From Oscillatoria princeps RMCB-10 (GTDB lineage: Bacteria > Cyanobacteriota > Cyanobacteriia > Cyanobacteriales > Oscillatoriaceae): a stretch of 64,000 nucleotides of DNA. The stretch's first letter is position 1, and every line of letters starts with the position of its first letter. The stretch covers positions 1 to 64,000 of the forward strand of contig JAHHHT010000031.1 of assembly GCA_019359235.1 (NCBI GenBank). Direction: 5' to 3'. The notes below the pieces were generated by a model, which saw nothing but the letters and a program-made list of their open reading frames with translations, searched no databases and was not told the origin of the DNA. The position numbers were made by a program, and so were the translations under genes. This document shows, one piece after another, positions 19,861-28,901 of the stretch.

Positions 19861-20853
19861 TTGGTTGCGGATGCTGAAACTCGAACAGCCACGAACGTCC
19901 CTTCACAGCCAAAGCCTTTGCGTCCACAACTCTCTATTTGTATCTTCCTGCGCTCTCACCGGGTGGCCGAGTCCCTCACGGGACTTTTGGCTAGCGAGCG
20001 CTATGTTGTCACTTACTTCTACTCGGAAGCCGAATTCTTGCAGTTTGTCGAGAGCGAAAAGCAGCGACTTGACTGTCTGATATTGCAGGCTGACCCAGGC
20101 TTGCCGCCGCTGGCCCACCAGCTGCGCTCTGCTGCCATCCTGCTGCCGGCTGTGATTGTGCACTTCACACTCGCCCCTGCGAGCACCGGCGAACTGTACC
20201 AGCCCCCTTCAACTCCCCCCACTCTCCCAGCTGCGATTCCCCGCAATCCGGCTCTCAACGAGGCTCATCCCACTTGTTTCTACCACACCGCCGAAGTCAA
20301 GGTATCCGGCTCCCAACTCAGCCAGATTGCGGGTTATATTGACCAAGCGCTGGGCGAATTCCTCAACCTGTCTCCCCCAGGGTCTTTGACAAATCTGGCT
20401 TGTGATGTTATAATCACCACCCAACTCACCACTGAGCATTTCCTGATGCAGCAGCAGCGCCGGCTTGCTGAAAAATTGAGGGAGCGATTAGGATATCTAG
20501 GTGTGTACTACAAACGGAATCCCCAGCGCTTTCTGCGCCACCTGCCTCTGGCAGAAAGGCAAAAATTTTTAGAAACCCTAAAATCCGACTACCGGCAAAT
20601 AATTCTGAATTATTTTTCTAAAGATGACGCCCTCAATCAAAAAATAGACGATTTCGTTAACAGCGCTTTTTTTGGCGATGTGCCTGTAACTAATATAGTG
20701 GAAATTCATATGGAATTAATGGACGAATTTGCCAAACAGTTAAAATTAGAAGGGAGAAGTGAAGAAGTGCTACTTGACTACCGCTTGACACTGATTGATA
20801 TAATCGCTCATCTGTGCGAAATGTATCGCCGGTCTATTCCTAGAGAGTCTTGA
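19861..20853 (+). CDS. kaiA: Circadian clock protein KaiA
   Basis: 330 residues if translation starts at the TTG at 19861; no ATG exists near the 5' end in this frame. The in-frame stop at 19825 and family similarity beginning at LSICIFLRSH (about residue 24) limit the choice. The N-terminal pseudo-receiver (about 24-150) and the C-terminal four-helix KaiC-binding domain (about 205-325, with GYLGVYYKRNPQRFLRHLP and IHMELMDEFAKQLKLEGRSE) are both present, so this is the long form. KaiA binds the KaiC C-terminal tail and stimulates its autophosphorylation. kaiB follows 99 bp downstream. Confidence 0.95.
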   Translation: MVADAETRTATNVPSQPKPLRPQLSICIFLRSHRVAESLTGLLASERYVVTYFYSEAEFLQFVESEKQRLDCLILQADPGLPPLAHQLRSAAILLPAVIVHFTLAPASTGELYQPPSTPPTLPAAIPRNPALNEAHPTCFYHTAEVKVSGSQLSQIAGYIDQALGEFLNLSPPGSLTNLACDVIITTQLTTEHFLMQQQRRLAEKLRERLGYLGVYYKRNPQRFLRHLPLAERQKFLETLKSDYRQIILNYFSKDDALNQKIDDFVNSAFFGDVPVTNIVEIHMELMDEFAKQLKLEGRSEEVLLDYRLTLIDIIAHLCEMYRRSIPRES

Positions 20854-20952
20854 GGCAAACTTTCTGCTTTCTGCTTTCTGCAGGACTTTGGACGTGAGAC
20901 TTACCCAGTCCCCAGTCCCCAGTCCCACGCCTAACACCCCTAACTTGCATGT

Positions 20953-21267
20953 ATGTCTCCTCTAAAAAAGACCTATGTCCTCAAACTGTACGTTGCTGGG
21001 AATACTCCCAACTCTGTTCGAGCTTTGAAAACACTCAAGAACATCCTCGAACAGGAGTTTCAGGGCGTATACGCCCTCAAGGTGATAGACGTCCTCAAAA
21101 ATCCGCAACTGGCGGAGGAGGACAAAATTCTCGCCACCCCAACCCTGTCCAAGATATTGCCGCCGCCGGTGCGCAAAATTATTGGCGATCTCTCGGATCG
21201 AGAGAAAGTCTTAATTGGGTTAGACCTCCTCTATGAAGAACTGTGTGAAGAGGAATCGAACCTATAG
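20953..21267 (+). CDS. kaiB: Circadian clock protein KaiB
   Basis: 104 residues, about the usual length. It has the thioredoxin-like KaiB start ([20 protein letters not shown]), the conserved [20 protein letters not shown] stretch and an acidic C-terminal tail ([10 protein letters not shown]). KaiB is a fold-switching protein that binds phosphorylated KaiC, sequesters KaiA and so drives dephosphorylation. The ATG at 20953 is preferred over an out-of-frame ATG at 20949. The kaiA-kaiB gap contains tandem CCCAGTC and CTTTCTG repeats. Confidence 0.97.
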   Translation: MSPLKKTYVLKLYVAGNTPNSVRALKTLKNILEQEFQGVYALKVIDVLKNPQLAEEDKILATPTLSKILPPPVRKIIGDLSDREKVLIGLDLLYEELCEEESNL

Positions 21268-21383
21268 TTAGACAGAGGTTCTCGCACAATATGTTTCTCC
21301 CGGGTACAGGTTTTATGGTAAAAGTATCTGGGGAGGGATGTTGTGTTTCTCTAGTTAGATTCGCTTTTATATAAGCCAAAGCT
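21268..21383 (+). promoter_or_regulatory. kaiB-kaiC spacer, possible extra kaiC promoter
   Basis: 116 bp between kaiB and kaiC, longer than a simple co-translational spacer. It has a TATATAA-like stretch close to the kaiC start (about 21368-21375) and no clear terminator. Whether kaiC has its own promoter cannot be decided from sequence. Confidence 0.25.
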
Positions 21384-22952
21384 ATGAATGAAGCCGATTC
21401 AATTGGGCAAAGCAATCAATTTCCTGCGGTGGGAGTCCAAAAAATTCGCACGATGATAGAAGGCTTCGATGACATCAGTCATGGAGGCATGCCGGTGGGC
21501 AGAACCACCTTAGTCAGCGGCACGTCTGGCACCGGCAAGACGCTGCTGGCTGTGCAGTTTCTCTACAACGGCATCACCTATTTTGACGAGCCGGGGGTGT
21601 TTGTTACCTTTGAAGAATCTCCCATCGATATTATAAAAAATGCCAGCAGCTTTGGTTGGGATTTACAGCGCTTAGTGGAACAAGGCAAATTGTTTATTCT
21701 GGACGCCTCCCCCGATCCAGACGGACAAGATGTGGTCGGCAATTTCGACCTGTCCGCCTTGATCGAGAGGATTCAGTACGCCATTCGCAAGTACAAAGCC
21801 AAGCGGGTTTCCATCGACTCGGTGACCGCTGTATTCCAGCAATATGACGCCGCTTCCGTGGTGAGACGCGAGATATTTCGCCTCGTGGCTCGCCTCAAAC
21901 AAGTCGGCGCTACGACAATTATGACCACAGAGCGGACAGAAGAATACGGTCAGGTCGCCCGTTTCGGCGTTGAGGAGTTTGTCTCGGATAACGTGGTAAT
22001 TGTCCGCAATGTCTTGGAAGGAGAGCGCCGCCGCCGCACAATTGAGATTTTGAAGCTGCGAGGCACTACTCACATGAAAGGGGAATACCCTTTCACGATG
22101 ACCAATGAAGGCATCAACATTTTCCCACTCGGTGCGATGCGACTGACTCAGCGTTCTTCCAATGTCCGGGTGTCCAGTGGCGTCAAAACTATCGACGAAA
22201 TGTGCGGAGGCGGTTTCTTCAAGGACTCTATCATTCTCGCTACCGGCGCAACCGGCACCGGCAAAACCCTGCTGGTGAGCAAGTTTGTGGAAAATGCCTG
22301 CTTGAATGGCGAACGCGCTCTGCTGTTCGCCTACGAAGAGTCCCGCGCCCAGCTGTTGCGCAACGCTTACTCTTGGGGCATTGATTTTGAGGAGATGGAA
22401 CGCCGGGGCTGGCTGAGAATCATCTGCGCCTACCCCGAATCAGCTGGATTGGAAGATCACCTGCAAATCATTAAGTCGGAACTCACTCAATTCAAGCCCT
22501 CTCGCATCGCCATCGACTCGCTCTCCGCATTGGAGCGGGGAGTCAGCAACAACGCCTTTCGGCAGTTTGTGATTGGCGTCACCGGCTATGCCAAGCAAGA
22601 GGAGATCACCGGCTTCTTCACCAACACCACTGACCAATTTATGGGTTCCCACTCCATTACAGATTCCCACATTTCCACCATTACCGACACCATTTTAATG
22701 CTGCAGTACGTCGAAATACGGGGAGAAATGGCGCGGGCCATCAACGTATTCAAAATGCGGGGTTCTTGGCACGATAAGGGCATTCGCGAGTACACGATTA
22801 CTGAAAACGGGCCAGAAATTAAGGATTCCTTCCGCAATTACGAGCGGATTATCAGCGGTTCGCCCAGTCGCATTTCAGTTGATGAAAAAAGCGAACTTGG
22901 CCGAATTCTTAAGGGAGTTCAGGGCAAGAAGTCAGACGATTCCAACCGCTAA
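21384..22952 (+). CDS. kaiC: Circadian clock ATPase/kinase KaiC
   Basis: 522 residues, double-domain RecA-like. CI has Walker A GTSGTGKT and catalytic Glu77/Glu78. CII has Walker A GATGTGKT and the corresponding YEES. The autophosphorylation residues fall exactly at Ser431 and Thr432 (SHISTITD), with Thr426 also kept, so numbering equals the well-studied Synechococcus protein. The C-terminal A-loop and tail (RIISGSPSRISVDEKSELGR) that binds KaiA is intact. KaiC forms the hexamer at the core of the oscillator. All key residues are present, so a working oscillator is expected. Confidence 0.98.
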   Translation: MNEADSIGQSNQFPAVGVQKIRTMIEGFDDISHGGMPVGRTTLVSGTSGTGKTLLAVQFLYNGITYFDEPGVFVTFEESPIDIIKNASSFGWDLQRLVEQGKLFILDASPDPDGQDVVGNFDLSALIERIQYAIRKYKAKRVSIDSVTAVFQQYDAASVVRREIFRLVARLKQVGATTIMTTERTEEYGQVARFGVEEFVSDNVVIVRNVLEGERRRRTIEILKLRGTTHMKGEYPFTMTNEGINIFPLGAMRLTQRSSNVRVSSGVKTIDEMCGGGFFKDSIILATGATGTGKTLLVSKFVENACLNGERALLFAYEESRAQLLRNAYSWGIDFEEMERRGWLRIICAYPESAGLEDHLQIIKSELTQFKPSRIAIDSLSALERGVSNNAFRQFVIGVTGYAKQEEITGFFTNTTDQFMGSHSITDSHISTITDTILMLQYVEIRGEMARAINVFKMRGSWHDKGIREYTITENGPEIKDSFRNYERIISGSPSRISVDEKSELGRILKGVQGKKSDDSNR

Positions 22953-23217
22953 ATTCCCCCCGATTGGATGAAACGTAGAGAGCAGATACCCAATCCGCCT
23001 CTACGCTGCTTTCACGGGGGTGCCGGTGTGGAATTTTGCCCTCAGGGTAAAAGCCTTCGCAGATGTGTTCGCTCTCCATCCGCTCAGCCCAAACTTTAGC
23101 TATTTCCCCGTTCTCTGGCGTCTCCTCTGATCCAAGACTTAGATATTTTTGCTTACCACCACAGTCTGGGCAGATGTCAGCGCCAAAAAACTGCAGTTTG
23201 CCTTTTATTCCCCACAA
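22909..23217 (-). CDS. Possible small CPxCGG protein or gene remnant
   Basis: An open frame of about 100 codons opposite the kaiC 3' end, starting at a TTG. The first part looks protein-like: a CPDCGG zinc-knuckle half-site and an acidic stretch (EIAKVWAERMESEHICEGFYP). The last ~25 codons overlap kaiC antisense and are probably not genuine. Only one CxxC is visible. It may be a fragment of a larger zinc-ribbon protein. No Shine-Dalgarno is seen and confidence is low. Confidence 0.25.
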   Translation of the reverse strand: MWGIKGKLQFFGADICPDCGGKQKYLSLGSEETPENGEIAKVWAERMESEHICEGFYPEGKIPHRHPRESSVEADWVSALYVSSNRGEFSGWNRLTSCPELP

Positions 23218-23255
23218 TCCTTATCCAACAAGGATTTCATTGACTTGACTCTCAA

Positions 23256-23328
23256 CGAGCATGGAGGGATTTGAACCCCCGACCCTTAGAACCGGAATCT
23301 AATGCTCTATCCACTGAGCTACATGCCC
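23256..23328 (-). tRNA. tRNA-Arg (anticodon CCG)
   Basis: Cloverleaf read by eye on the minus strand. Acceptor arms are GGGCATG and CATGCTC (one G-U at 2-71), D-arm GTAGCTCAGTGGATAGAGC, anticodon stem TTAGA/TCTAA with loop TTCCGGT, and T-arm GGGGGTTCAAATCCC. The loop gives anticodon CCG (arginine, CGG codons). The discriminator base is G. CCA is not encoded. Confidence 0.95.
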
Positions 23329-23887
23329 TCGCACACTTTTTTAGTATAACACGCCTGCCGGCAATTTGCGCAACTATTTTCAACCGGCAACCGGCAGATT
23401 TCCGAATCAGCCGCACCGGCAGGCTTTTGGCCCCGATTAGGGCACCGGCCCTTCTGTTGGCCCACTGCAGCCCGCCCCACAGCCGGCTCGCAGCGCCCCC
23501 ACTCATACTACCGCCTCCCAGCCCCTGCCGGCGATCGCCGGCCCCCCACCGGCAAATATTTTCATTCCCCCTATCTAACCGCCCTCAACTTTGCCCAGAT
23601 TCTGGCCTGTTCCCTCACCTTGACAGCAAAGCAAAGATGTGATAATCAGACGGGACAAGTCCGAAACGGGACAAGTCCGAGACGGGACAAGTCCGAAACG
23701 GGACAAGTCCGAGACGGGACAAGTCCGAGACGGGACCGGCGCGTTCTACAGGATTTGCCGGTCAGGGCTCCCTGGGAATGCCTGTCTGCCAACCCCACCG
23801 GCAGGCCATCGCCTCGAAGGGCTCGGGACAGCATATTATTTCTATTAATCTGCCCAACTCTGCGATTGAAACTCCCCCTATTCATCT
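23329..23887. other. Intergenic region with a tandem repeat
   Basis: 559 bp between the tRNA and the Ser/Thr kinase. It is rich in CCGGCA/TGCCGG words, contains a HIP1 site near 23530 and carries the 16-bp tandem array at 23652-23736. No credible gene was seen. Confidence 0.6.
23652..23736. repeat. Tandem array, 16-bp unit, 5.3 copies
   Basis: Unit GGGACAAGTCCGARAC, repeated at 23652, 23668, 23684, 23700 and 23716 plus a 5-bp partial. A/G variation occurs at one position only. Each unit contains the inverted repeat GGACaaGTCC. It lies 150-235 bp upstream of the kinase start. Confidence 0.95.
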
Positions 23888-24880
23888 ATGCTCTATTGGA
23901 CATCAGAACAGCAGTTGCGGGATGGCAAATATATTATTGAATCCATCCTGGGCACCGGCGGCTTTGGCGTCACCTATCGCGCCAGAGAGCAGCCCACCGG
24001 CCAATCAGTCGCCATCAAGACCCTCAACACTAGAATACAGCAAAAAAGCGATTTTGACAAGTATCAGGAAAAATTTCTCAACGAAGCGCTCTGTCTGGCC
24101 AAATGCAGCCACCCCCACATCGTCAAAGTTCACAAAGTCTTCCAGCACCAAGGCTTGTGGTGCCTGGTCATGGAATACATTGCCGGCGAGAATTTAGGGC
24201 AATATATTGACGATCGGGGTGTCCTGTCAGAAGAAGAAGCCTTGCGGATTGTCCGGCAAATTGGGGAAGCCCTAACCGCCGTGCACAGCCAGGGATTTTT
24301 GCACCGGGATGTGAAGCCGCTCAACATTCTCCTGCGCCAGGATACGCGAGACGCCGTGCTGATTGATTTCGGACTGGCTCGCGAATTTACCTCGGGCATC
24401 GCCCAGACTCACACCAATTATAGCACAGAGTGCTTTGTGCCGGTTGAGCAGTACGAAAAAAAAGCCGAGCGCGGGGCTTATACGGATGTTTACGCTTTAG
24501 CCGCGACGCTGTATGTTTTGCTGACAGCTAAACTGCAGGTGCCGGCGAAATTCCGCGATCAGGCTAATATTCCCTTAACGCCGCCCAAGCAACACAATCC
24601 CCGGATTAGCGACAGAGTGAATCAGGCGATTCTCAAAGGGATGGCGCTGCAACCAAAAGATCGCCCCCAGACAGTGCGGGAGTGGCTGAAACTCCTGGAA
24701 CCCCCCCTTTTTAAGGGGGGGCAGGGGGGGATCTTACAAACCTTTCAATTCGAGGTTGTTACCGTCAACCTCCGTGGGGAAATAACCAGCCGCCGGCGCA
24801 GCCAAGCGCAGTTTTTTGCGGCTGATTTGGGAGGCGGGGTAATGCTGGAAATGGTAGCCATACCAGGGGCACCTTCCTGA
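23888..24880 (+). CDS. Ser/Thr protein kinase (N-terminal part of a frameshifted kinase-FGE fusion)
   Basis: 330 residues. Kinase landmarks: [11 protein letters not shown] glycine loop, VAIK lysine, [11 protein letters not shown] catalytic loop, IDFGLAREF (DFG) and SPE-like FVPVEQY. The domain ends near residue 270. An in-frame [11 protein letters not shown] insert then matches a dispersed DNA repeat. The end reads [12 protein letters not shown] and stops at 24878. One extra G in the GGGG run at 24866-24869 would instead read on as [12 protein letters not shown], the normal junction into an FGE domain, which is the next frame. The intact family is one polypeptide, so this gene appears split by a 1-bp deletion (or by a sequencing error). 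Confidence 0.85.
   Translation: MLYWTSEQQLRDGKYIIESILGTGGFGVTYRAREQPTGQSVAIKTLNTRIQQKSDFDKYQEKFLNEALCLAKCSHPHIVKVHKVFQHQGLWCLVMEYIAGENLGQYIDDRGVLSEEEALRIVRQIGEALTAVHSQGFLHRDVKPLNILLRQDTRDAVLIDFGLAREFTSGIAQTHTNYSTECFVPVEQYEKKAERGAYTDVYALAATLYVLLTAKLQVPAKFRDQANIPLTPPKQHNPRISDRVNQAILKGMALQPKDRPQTVREWLKLLEPPLFKGGQGGILQTFQFEVVTVNLRGEITSRRRSQAQFFAADLGGGVMLEMVAIPGAPS
24700..24733 (+). repeat. Dispersed C/G-rich palindromic repeat inside the kinase coding sequence
   Basis: A CCCCCCTTTTTAAGGGGGGG hairpin followed by CAGGGGGGATCTT. It is translated in frame as [11 protein letters not shown] between the kinase domain and the FGE linker. Related non-coding copies lie near 7240-7265 and 10727-10750, on the opposite strand sense. 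Confidence 0.8.
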
Positions 24881-25578
24881 TGGGTTCCCCGGAAACTGAG
24901 GAGGAGCGCTCCAATGATGAAAGTCCGCAGCACACAGTACGAGTAGCGCCTTTCTTTATGGCCAAATATCCCGTGACTCAGGCACAGTGGAGAGCAGTTG
25001 CAGCTTTCCCAAAAATCAATATCGACCTCAATCCCGAGCCATCCAAGTTCAAAGGCGCAAATAGGCCGGTGGAACAGGTATCCTGGCATGAAGCTGTGGA
25101 ATTCTGCGCTCGGCTTTCTCGAAAAACCGGCAAGACTTACCGGCTCCCCAGCGAGGCGGAATGGGAATACGCCTGTCGCGCCGGCACCACAACGCCTTTT
25201 TACTTTGGCGAGACAATTATGGCTGACTTTGCTAATTACGACGGCAACTATACCTACGCCTCTGAACCGGCAGGAATCTATCGCGAACAGACAACAGATG
25301 TGGGGAGTTTCCCGCCTAACACCTTTGGGCTCTACGATATGCACGGGAATGTCTGGGAGTGGTGCGCCGATCCCTGGCATGAAAATTACCAGGGAGCGCC
25401 GGCGGATGGGAGTGTTTGGGAATCTGGGGGAAATCAAAATATCCGGCTGTTGCGTGGGGGATCTTGGTGCAGCAAACCCTGGCTTTGCCGTGCGGCTTTC
25501 CGTGGCAGGTACGGGCCCATATTTATGGTTGGCGACTTCGGATTTCGCGCAGCCGTTTCTTTGGCGAGGACTCCTTAG
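24880..25578 (+). CDS. FGE/sulfatase-modifying-factor domain protein (C-terminal part of split kinase fusion)
   Basis: 232 residues. Typical FGE-sulfatase motifs in order: [75 protein letters not shown] and GFRAAVS. In cyanobacteria this domain often follows a Ser/Thr kinase in the same chain and probably binds ligands instead of forming formylglycine (inference). Here its ATG overlaps the kinase stop (TGATG), so it could be made by translational coupling even with the frameshift. The true reading frame probably enters upstream, at GTFLMGS. Confidence 0.8.
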   Translation: MGSPETEEERSNDESPQHTVRVAPFFMAKYPVTQAQWRAVAAFPKINIDLNPEPSKFKGANRPVEQVSWHEAVEFCARLSRKTGKTYRLPSEAEWEYACRAGTTTPFYFGETIMADFANYDGNYTYASEPAGIYREQTTDVGSFPPNTFGLYDMHGNVWEWCADPWHENYQGAPADGSVWESGGNQNIRLLRGGSWCSKPWLCRAAFRGRYGPIFMVGDFGFRAAVSLARTP

Positions 25579-25969
25579 CCCTTTGCCCTTTTGCCCTCTT
25601 GCCCTTTTCCCTGTTTTCTTTTCCCTCTGACGAACAAAGCGAGCCGAATATTTTTTGGCCCTCGTTTCCCCTTCCAGGCAGTCGCTTCGGAACTGCGCAC
25701 ACCGCCACCGATGAAAATTATGCGCCCCTACGAGGAGCGCCGGTTGGGCTAAAGCCCAACTACAAACCTTGGGCTAAAGCCCAACTACAAACCTTGGGCT
25801 AAAGCCCAACTACAAACCTTGGGCTAAAGCCCAACTACAAACCTTGGGCTAAAGCCCAACTACAAACCTTGGGCTAAAGCCCAACTACAAACATTTTCAA
25901 GGCAGAGGCTGGGAACGAGGGGACACTTTTTTCAATCCAAAATCCAAAATCCAAAATCCAAAATTGGTA
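25579..25969. other. Intergenic region dominated by tandem repeats
   Basis: 391 bp between the convergent FGE and trmFO genes. It contains the 25-bp tandem array and, at about 25936-25960, a run of ATCCAAAA units. No gene was seen. Confidence 0.7.
25744..25892. repeat. Tandem array, 25-bp unit, 6 copies
   Basis: Unit TTGGGCTAAAGCCCAACTACAAACC, starting at 25744, 25769, 25794, 25819, 25844 and 25869. Each unit contains the perfect palindrome TTGGGCTaaAGCCCAA, so a transcript would carry six hairpins in a row. It lies between convergent genes. Confidence 0.97.
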
Positions 25970-27310
25970 TTAGCTAGCCACCGGCACCCCCGCCACCAGC
26001 GCACGCCACCCCTCCAAATCCGCCAAAGCCCGATCCCGATACCCCTCATACCGCTGCTGCTTATTGCGAATTAAATGCGGCAGCGCCGGCAAAATCCCAA
26101 AATTGGGCGGCATCGGCTGGAAATGCTTCGGCTCAGCCGAACTGATGAACGCAAACAGCGCCCCCATCATCCCAGTTGCCGGCAAACTCACCGGCTCCAA
26201 CCCCAGCGCCAGCCGCGCCGCATTCGTACCCGCCAGCCAGCCACCCGCCGCCGCCGCCGTGTACCCCTCCGTCCCCACCAGCTGTCCCGCAGCCAGCAGC
26301 GTCGGGCGGTTCTTAAACTGTAGCGTAGGATACAGCAATTCCGGCGAATTTATGAATGTGTTGCGGTGCATCACCCCCATACGCACAAACTCCGCATTTT
26401 CCAGCCCCGGAATCATCCGAAACACCCGCTTTTGCTCGCCCCAGCGCAGATTCGTCTGGAAACCCACCATATTCCAAAGCTGTCCCGCCTTGTCCTCCTG
26501 GCGCAACTGCACCACCGCATAGGGGCGAAAGCCGGTGCGCTCATCCACCAGCCCCACCGGCTTCACGGGTCCGTAGCGCATCGTATCCTCACCCCGCTTA
26601 GCCATCTCCTCAATTGGCAAACAAGCCTCAAAAAACTTTGCCGTCTCCCGCTCAAACTCCTTCAATTCCGCCTGCTCCGCACAGCACAACTCGCGCCAAA
26701 AGTCAATATACTGCTCTTTATTCATCGGGCAATTGAGATAAGCAGCTTCTCCCTTGTCGTAGCGAGAGGCGCGGAAAACGATATCGTAATTAATAGATTC
26801 CCCCACCACAATCGGGCTGGCTGCGTCGAAAAAGCTCAGGTATTCCATGCCGGTGAACCGGCGCAAATCTTCAGCCAAATCGTGACTCGTCAAAGGGCCA
26901 GAAGTTAGCACCGCAATCCCTTCTGGCGGAATTTGCCGCACCTCACCCCGGCGCAACTCAATCAAAGGGTGACTGGCGAGAGTTTCCGTCAAATCGCGGC
27001 TAAAAACTGCCCTGTCCACCGCCAAAGCCCCACCGGCAGGCACCTGATGCTCGTCCGCTTTGCTGATAATAATAGAACCCAGTCGGCGCAATTCTTCGTG
27101 CAGCAAACCGGCAGCTTTATCAGTTGCCTTCGCGCCGAAAGAATTGCTGCAAACCAGTTCAGCAAGCTCGCCGGTGTGGTGAGCTGGACTCTGGTGTTCG
27201 GGGCGCATTTCGTGCAGGATTGCCGGCACGCCGGCGCGGGCAATTTGCCAAGCGGCTTCCGTGCCGGCAAGTCCGCCGCCAATCACATGAATCGGCTGTT
27301 TTTCTGTCAT
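25970..27310 (-). CDS. trmFO: tRNA (uracil-54-C5)-methyltransferase, folate/FAD-dependent TrmFO
   Basis: 446 residues. The dinucleotide-binding loop [17 protein letters not shown] sits at residues 8-24, followed by the TrmFO signature [41 protein letters not shown] and [21 protein letters not shown]. The enzyme uses methylenetetrahydrofolate and FADH2 to make ribothymidine at position 54 of tRNA. Full length and intact. The M50 protease gene upstream on the same strand ends 88 bp before it. Confidence 0.97.
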   Translation of the reverse strand: MTEKQPIHVIGGGLAGTEAAWQIARAGVPAILHEMRPEHQSPAHHTGELAELVCSNSFGAKATDKAAGLLHEELRRLGSIIISKADEHQVPAGGALAVDRAVFSRDLTETLASHPLIELRRGEVRQIPPEGIAVLTSGPLTSHDLAEDLRRFTGMEYLSFFDAASPIVVGESINYDIVFRASRYDKGEAAYLNCPMNKEQYIDFWRELCCAEQAELKEFERETAKFFEACLPIEEMAKRGEDTMRYGPVKPVGLVDERTGFRPYAVVQLRQEDKAGQLWNMVGFQTNLRWGEQKRVFRMIPGLENAEFVRMGVMHRNTFINSPELLYPTLQFKNRPTLLAAGQLVGTEGYTAAAAGGWLAGTNAARLALGLEPVSLPATGMMGALFAFISSAEPKHFQPMPPNFGILPALPHLIRNKQQRYEGYRDRALADLEGWRALVAGVPVAS

Positions 27311-27398
27311 TTTTAGCTCTCACCTCTCAGCTTGCTGTCGTTTCTCAGAGCGCTCATCATTTAAGTGAGGAAGCGCCGCACCTCACTCACATGAAAAT

Positions 27399-28898
27399 CT
27401 AGAGATTTAACCACTTTATAAGCATCTCAGGAGCCGGCAGCACAATTGCCACCAGCAGAGCTAGAGACATCAATCCCCAAAAATCGCGCTGGTTGTCCAA
27501 TTCACTGACATCATTGAGAGCCGGTTCATCAGTAATGGGCATCAAGAACAGCAGCAGCGCCCAGAACATCAATTCAGGGCGGATCAGAGACAGCGCTAGC
27601 ATCAAAAAGCGGGTCATTTGGCCGATGAGCAAGCTGGTGCGCTGGCCAAACATAGCGTGAACGATATGGCCGCCATCCAGCTGGCCAACCGGCATCAAAT
27701 TGTAAGCCGTCACCACAAGTCCCACATAGCCCGCCACCGCCACCGGATGGAGATGGATCGCCTTGCCGGCAGTCAGAGCACCTCCGAGCATCAACTTGCT
27801 CAGCAAAGTCAGCAGGAGCGAAAAGCTGGGATTGAGGGCGTCCACAGTTAACAGTCCTGACTTAGCCGGCAAGTCAACCACCGCCGAGTTAGCCAAACCC
27901 CAGAGCAACAGTGGCAGCGTCACGACGAAACCGGCGGCAGGCCCTGCAATGCCGACATCAAACAGAGCTTTGCGGTGCGGCACCGGCGAGCGGATCTGGA
28001 TAAACGCCCCAAACGTGCCCAGGAAAAAGGGCACAGGAATAAAATAAGGCAGGGTGGTGCGAAGCTTGTAGAAGCGAGCGGTGAAGTAGTGGCCAAACTC
28101 GTGGACGCCCAGCACAGCCATCAGGGCCAAAGCATAGGGCAGCCCTTTGAGCAGCAAACTGGAGTCAGATTGCAGGGCGTAGCGAGAGACACCGGCCATT
28201 TGAGCGCCAACAACCGCTGTCGTGAACAGGGTGATCAGCAGCAGTCCTGTGGCCAAACCGGGGCGAGCCAGCGGCTCAACCTCCGGCACAGAGTCCGATG
28301 CGCGGTATGGGTTGGGAACCATAGCGAAAAACGGCTTGCCATTGAGGTTCTCTCGGAACAAGACTAAAAAGCGATCTCCGAATTGAGCCTGGATATTTTT
28401 TTCAACGATTCTGTACGCCTCCTCTGGGTTAGAGCGCAGCTGGCCCAAACAGAGAACCGCTTGCGGGCGGAACTCCAGCTGCTGCAGGGCGTAGATGTTA
28501 GCCGGAAAACAGTTTCGCAGCTGGGTTTCTTCGGCTTGATTAATCGGGCGCAGCGGTGGGGCTTGGGAGGGCTGTGAGGCATTAGGCGGCAATCCCGACT
28601 CCGAGGCGGCATCGGAGGGCGGCACCGGCTTCTCTGCGGTGCCGGTGCGCCCCAAAAGAATCAGAACCCAGTAGAGGAAAAAGCAAACCACGAACGGCCC
28701 GATCAGCACTGCCGGCGGCAGCGACTGGTTCTGAGAGTAGCTCAGCAGCCAGACACCCCAAAATAAGGGTGCCATCACCACCAGCCACAAAATCCACACC
28801 GGCGTCCGGGTGATGCGGGTGGCGCTGCGCTGCAAAATGAAATATGTGAGCAGTCCTAGTGCGATCAGTCCTAGAAGCAGAAGTAACCTAAAAACCAT
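27399..28898 (-). CDS. Site-2-type intramembrane metalloprotease (M50 family, EGY1/Slr1821-like)
   Basis: 499 residues from the ATG at 28898 (a TTG at 28913 would add five). Several membrane spans are visible. The zinc motif HEFGHYF is at residues 266-270, and the second motif MPVGQLDGGH carries the Asp ligand. A soluble region (about 90-210) precedes the catalytic membrane core, as in plastid EGY proteins and their cyanobacterial relatives. Such proteases cut transmembrane regulators within the membrane. Substrate unknown. The divergent MBL-fold gene starts 3 bp away, so each promoter must lie inside the neighbouring gene or further upstream. Confidence 0.85.
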   Translation of the reverse strand: MVFRLLLLLGLIALGLLTYFILQRSATRITRTPVWILWLVVMAPLFWGVWLLSYSQNQSLPPAVLIGPFVVCFFLYWVLILLGRTGTAEKPVPPSDAASESGLPPNASQPSQAPPLRPINQAEETQLRNCFPANIYALQQLEFRPQAVLCLGQLRSNPEEAYRIVEKNIQAQFGDRFLVLFRENLNGKPFFAMVPNPYRASDSVPEVEPLARPGLATGLLLITLFTTAVVGAQMAGVSRYALQSDSSLLLKGLPYALALMAVLGVHEFGHYFTARFYKLRTTLPYFIPVPFFLGTFGAFIQIRSPVPHRKALFDVGIAGPAAGFVVTLPLLLWGLANSAVVDLPAKSGLLTVDALNPSFSLLLTLLSKLMLGGALTAGKAIHLHPVAVAGYVGLVVTAYNLMPVGQLDGGHIVHAMFGQRTSLLIGQMTRFLMLALSLIRPELMFWALLLFLMPITDEPALNDVSELDNQRDFWGLMSLALLVAIVLPAPEMLIKWLNL

Positions 28899-28901
28899 GC
28901 T

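Noticed and set aside
23652-23736. CRISPR array
   Set aside because: The units are directly adjacent with no unique spacers and are only 16 bp long.
25744-25892. CRISPR array
   Set aside because: A 25-bp tandem repeat without spacers; no cas genes in the window.
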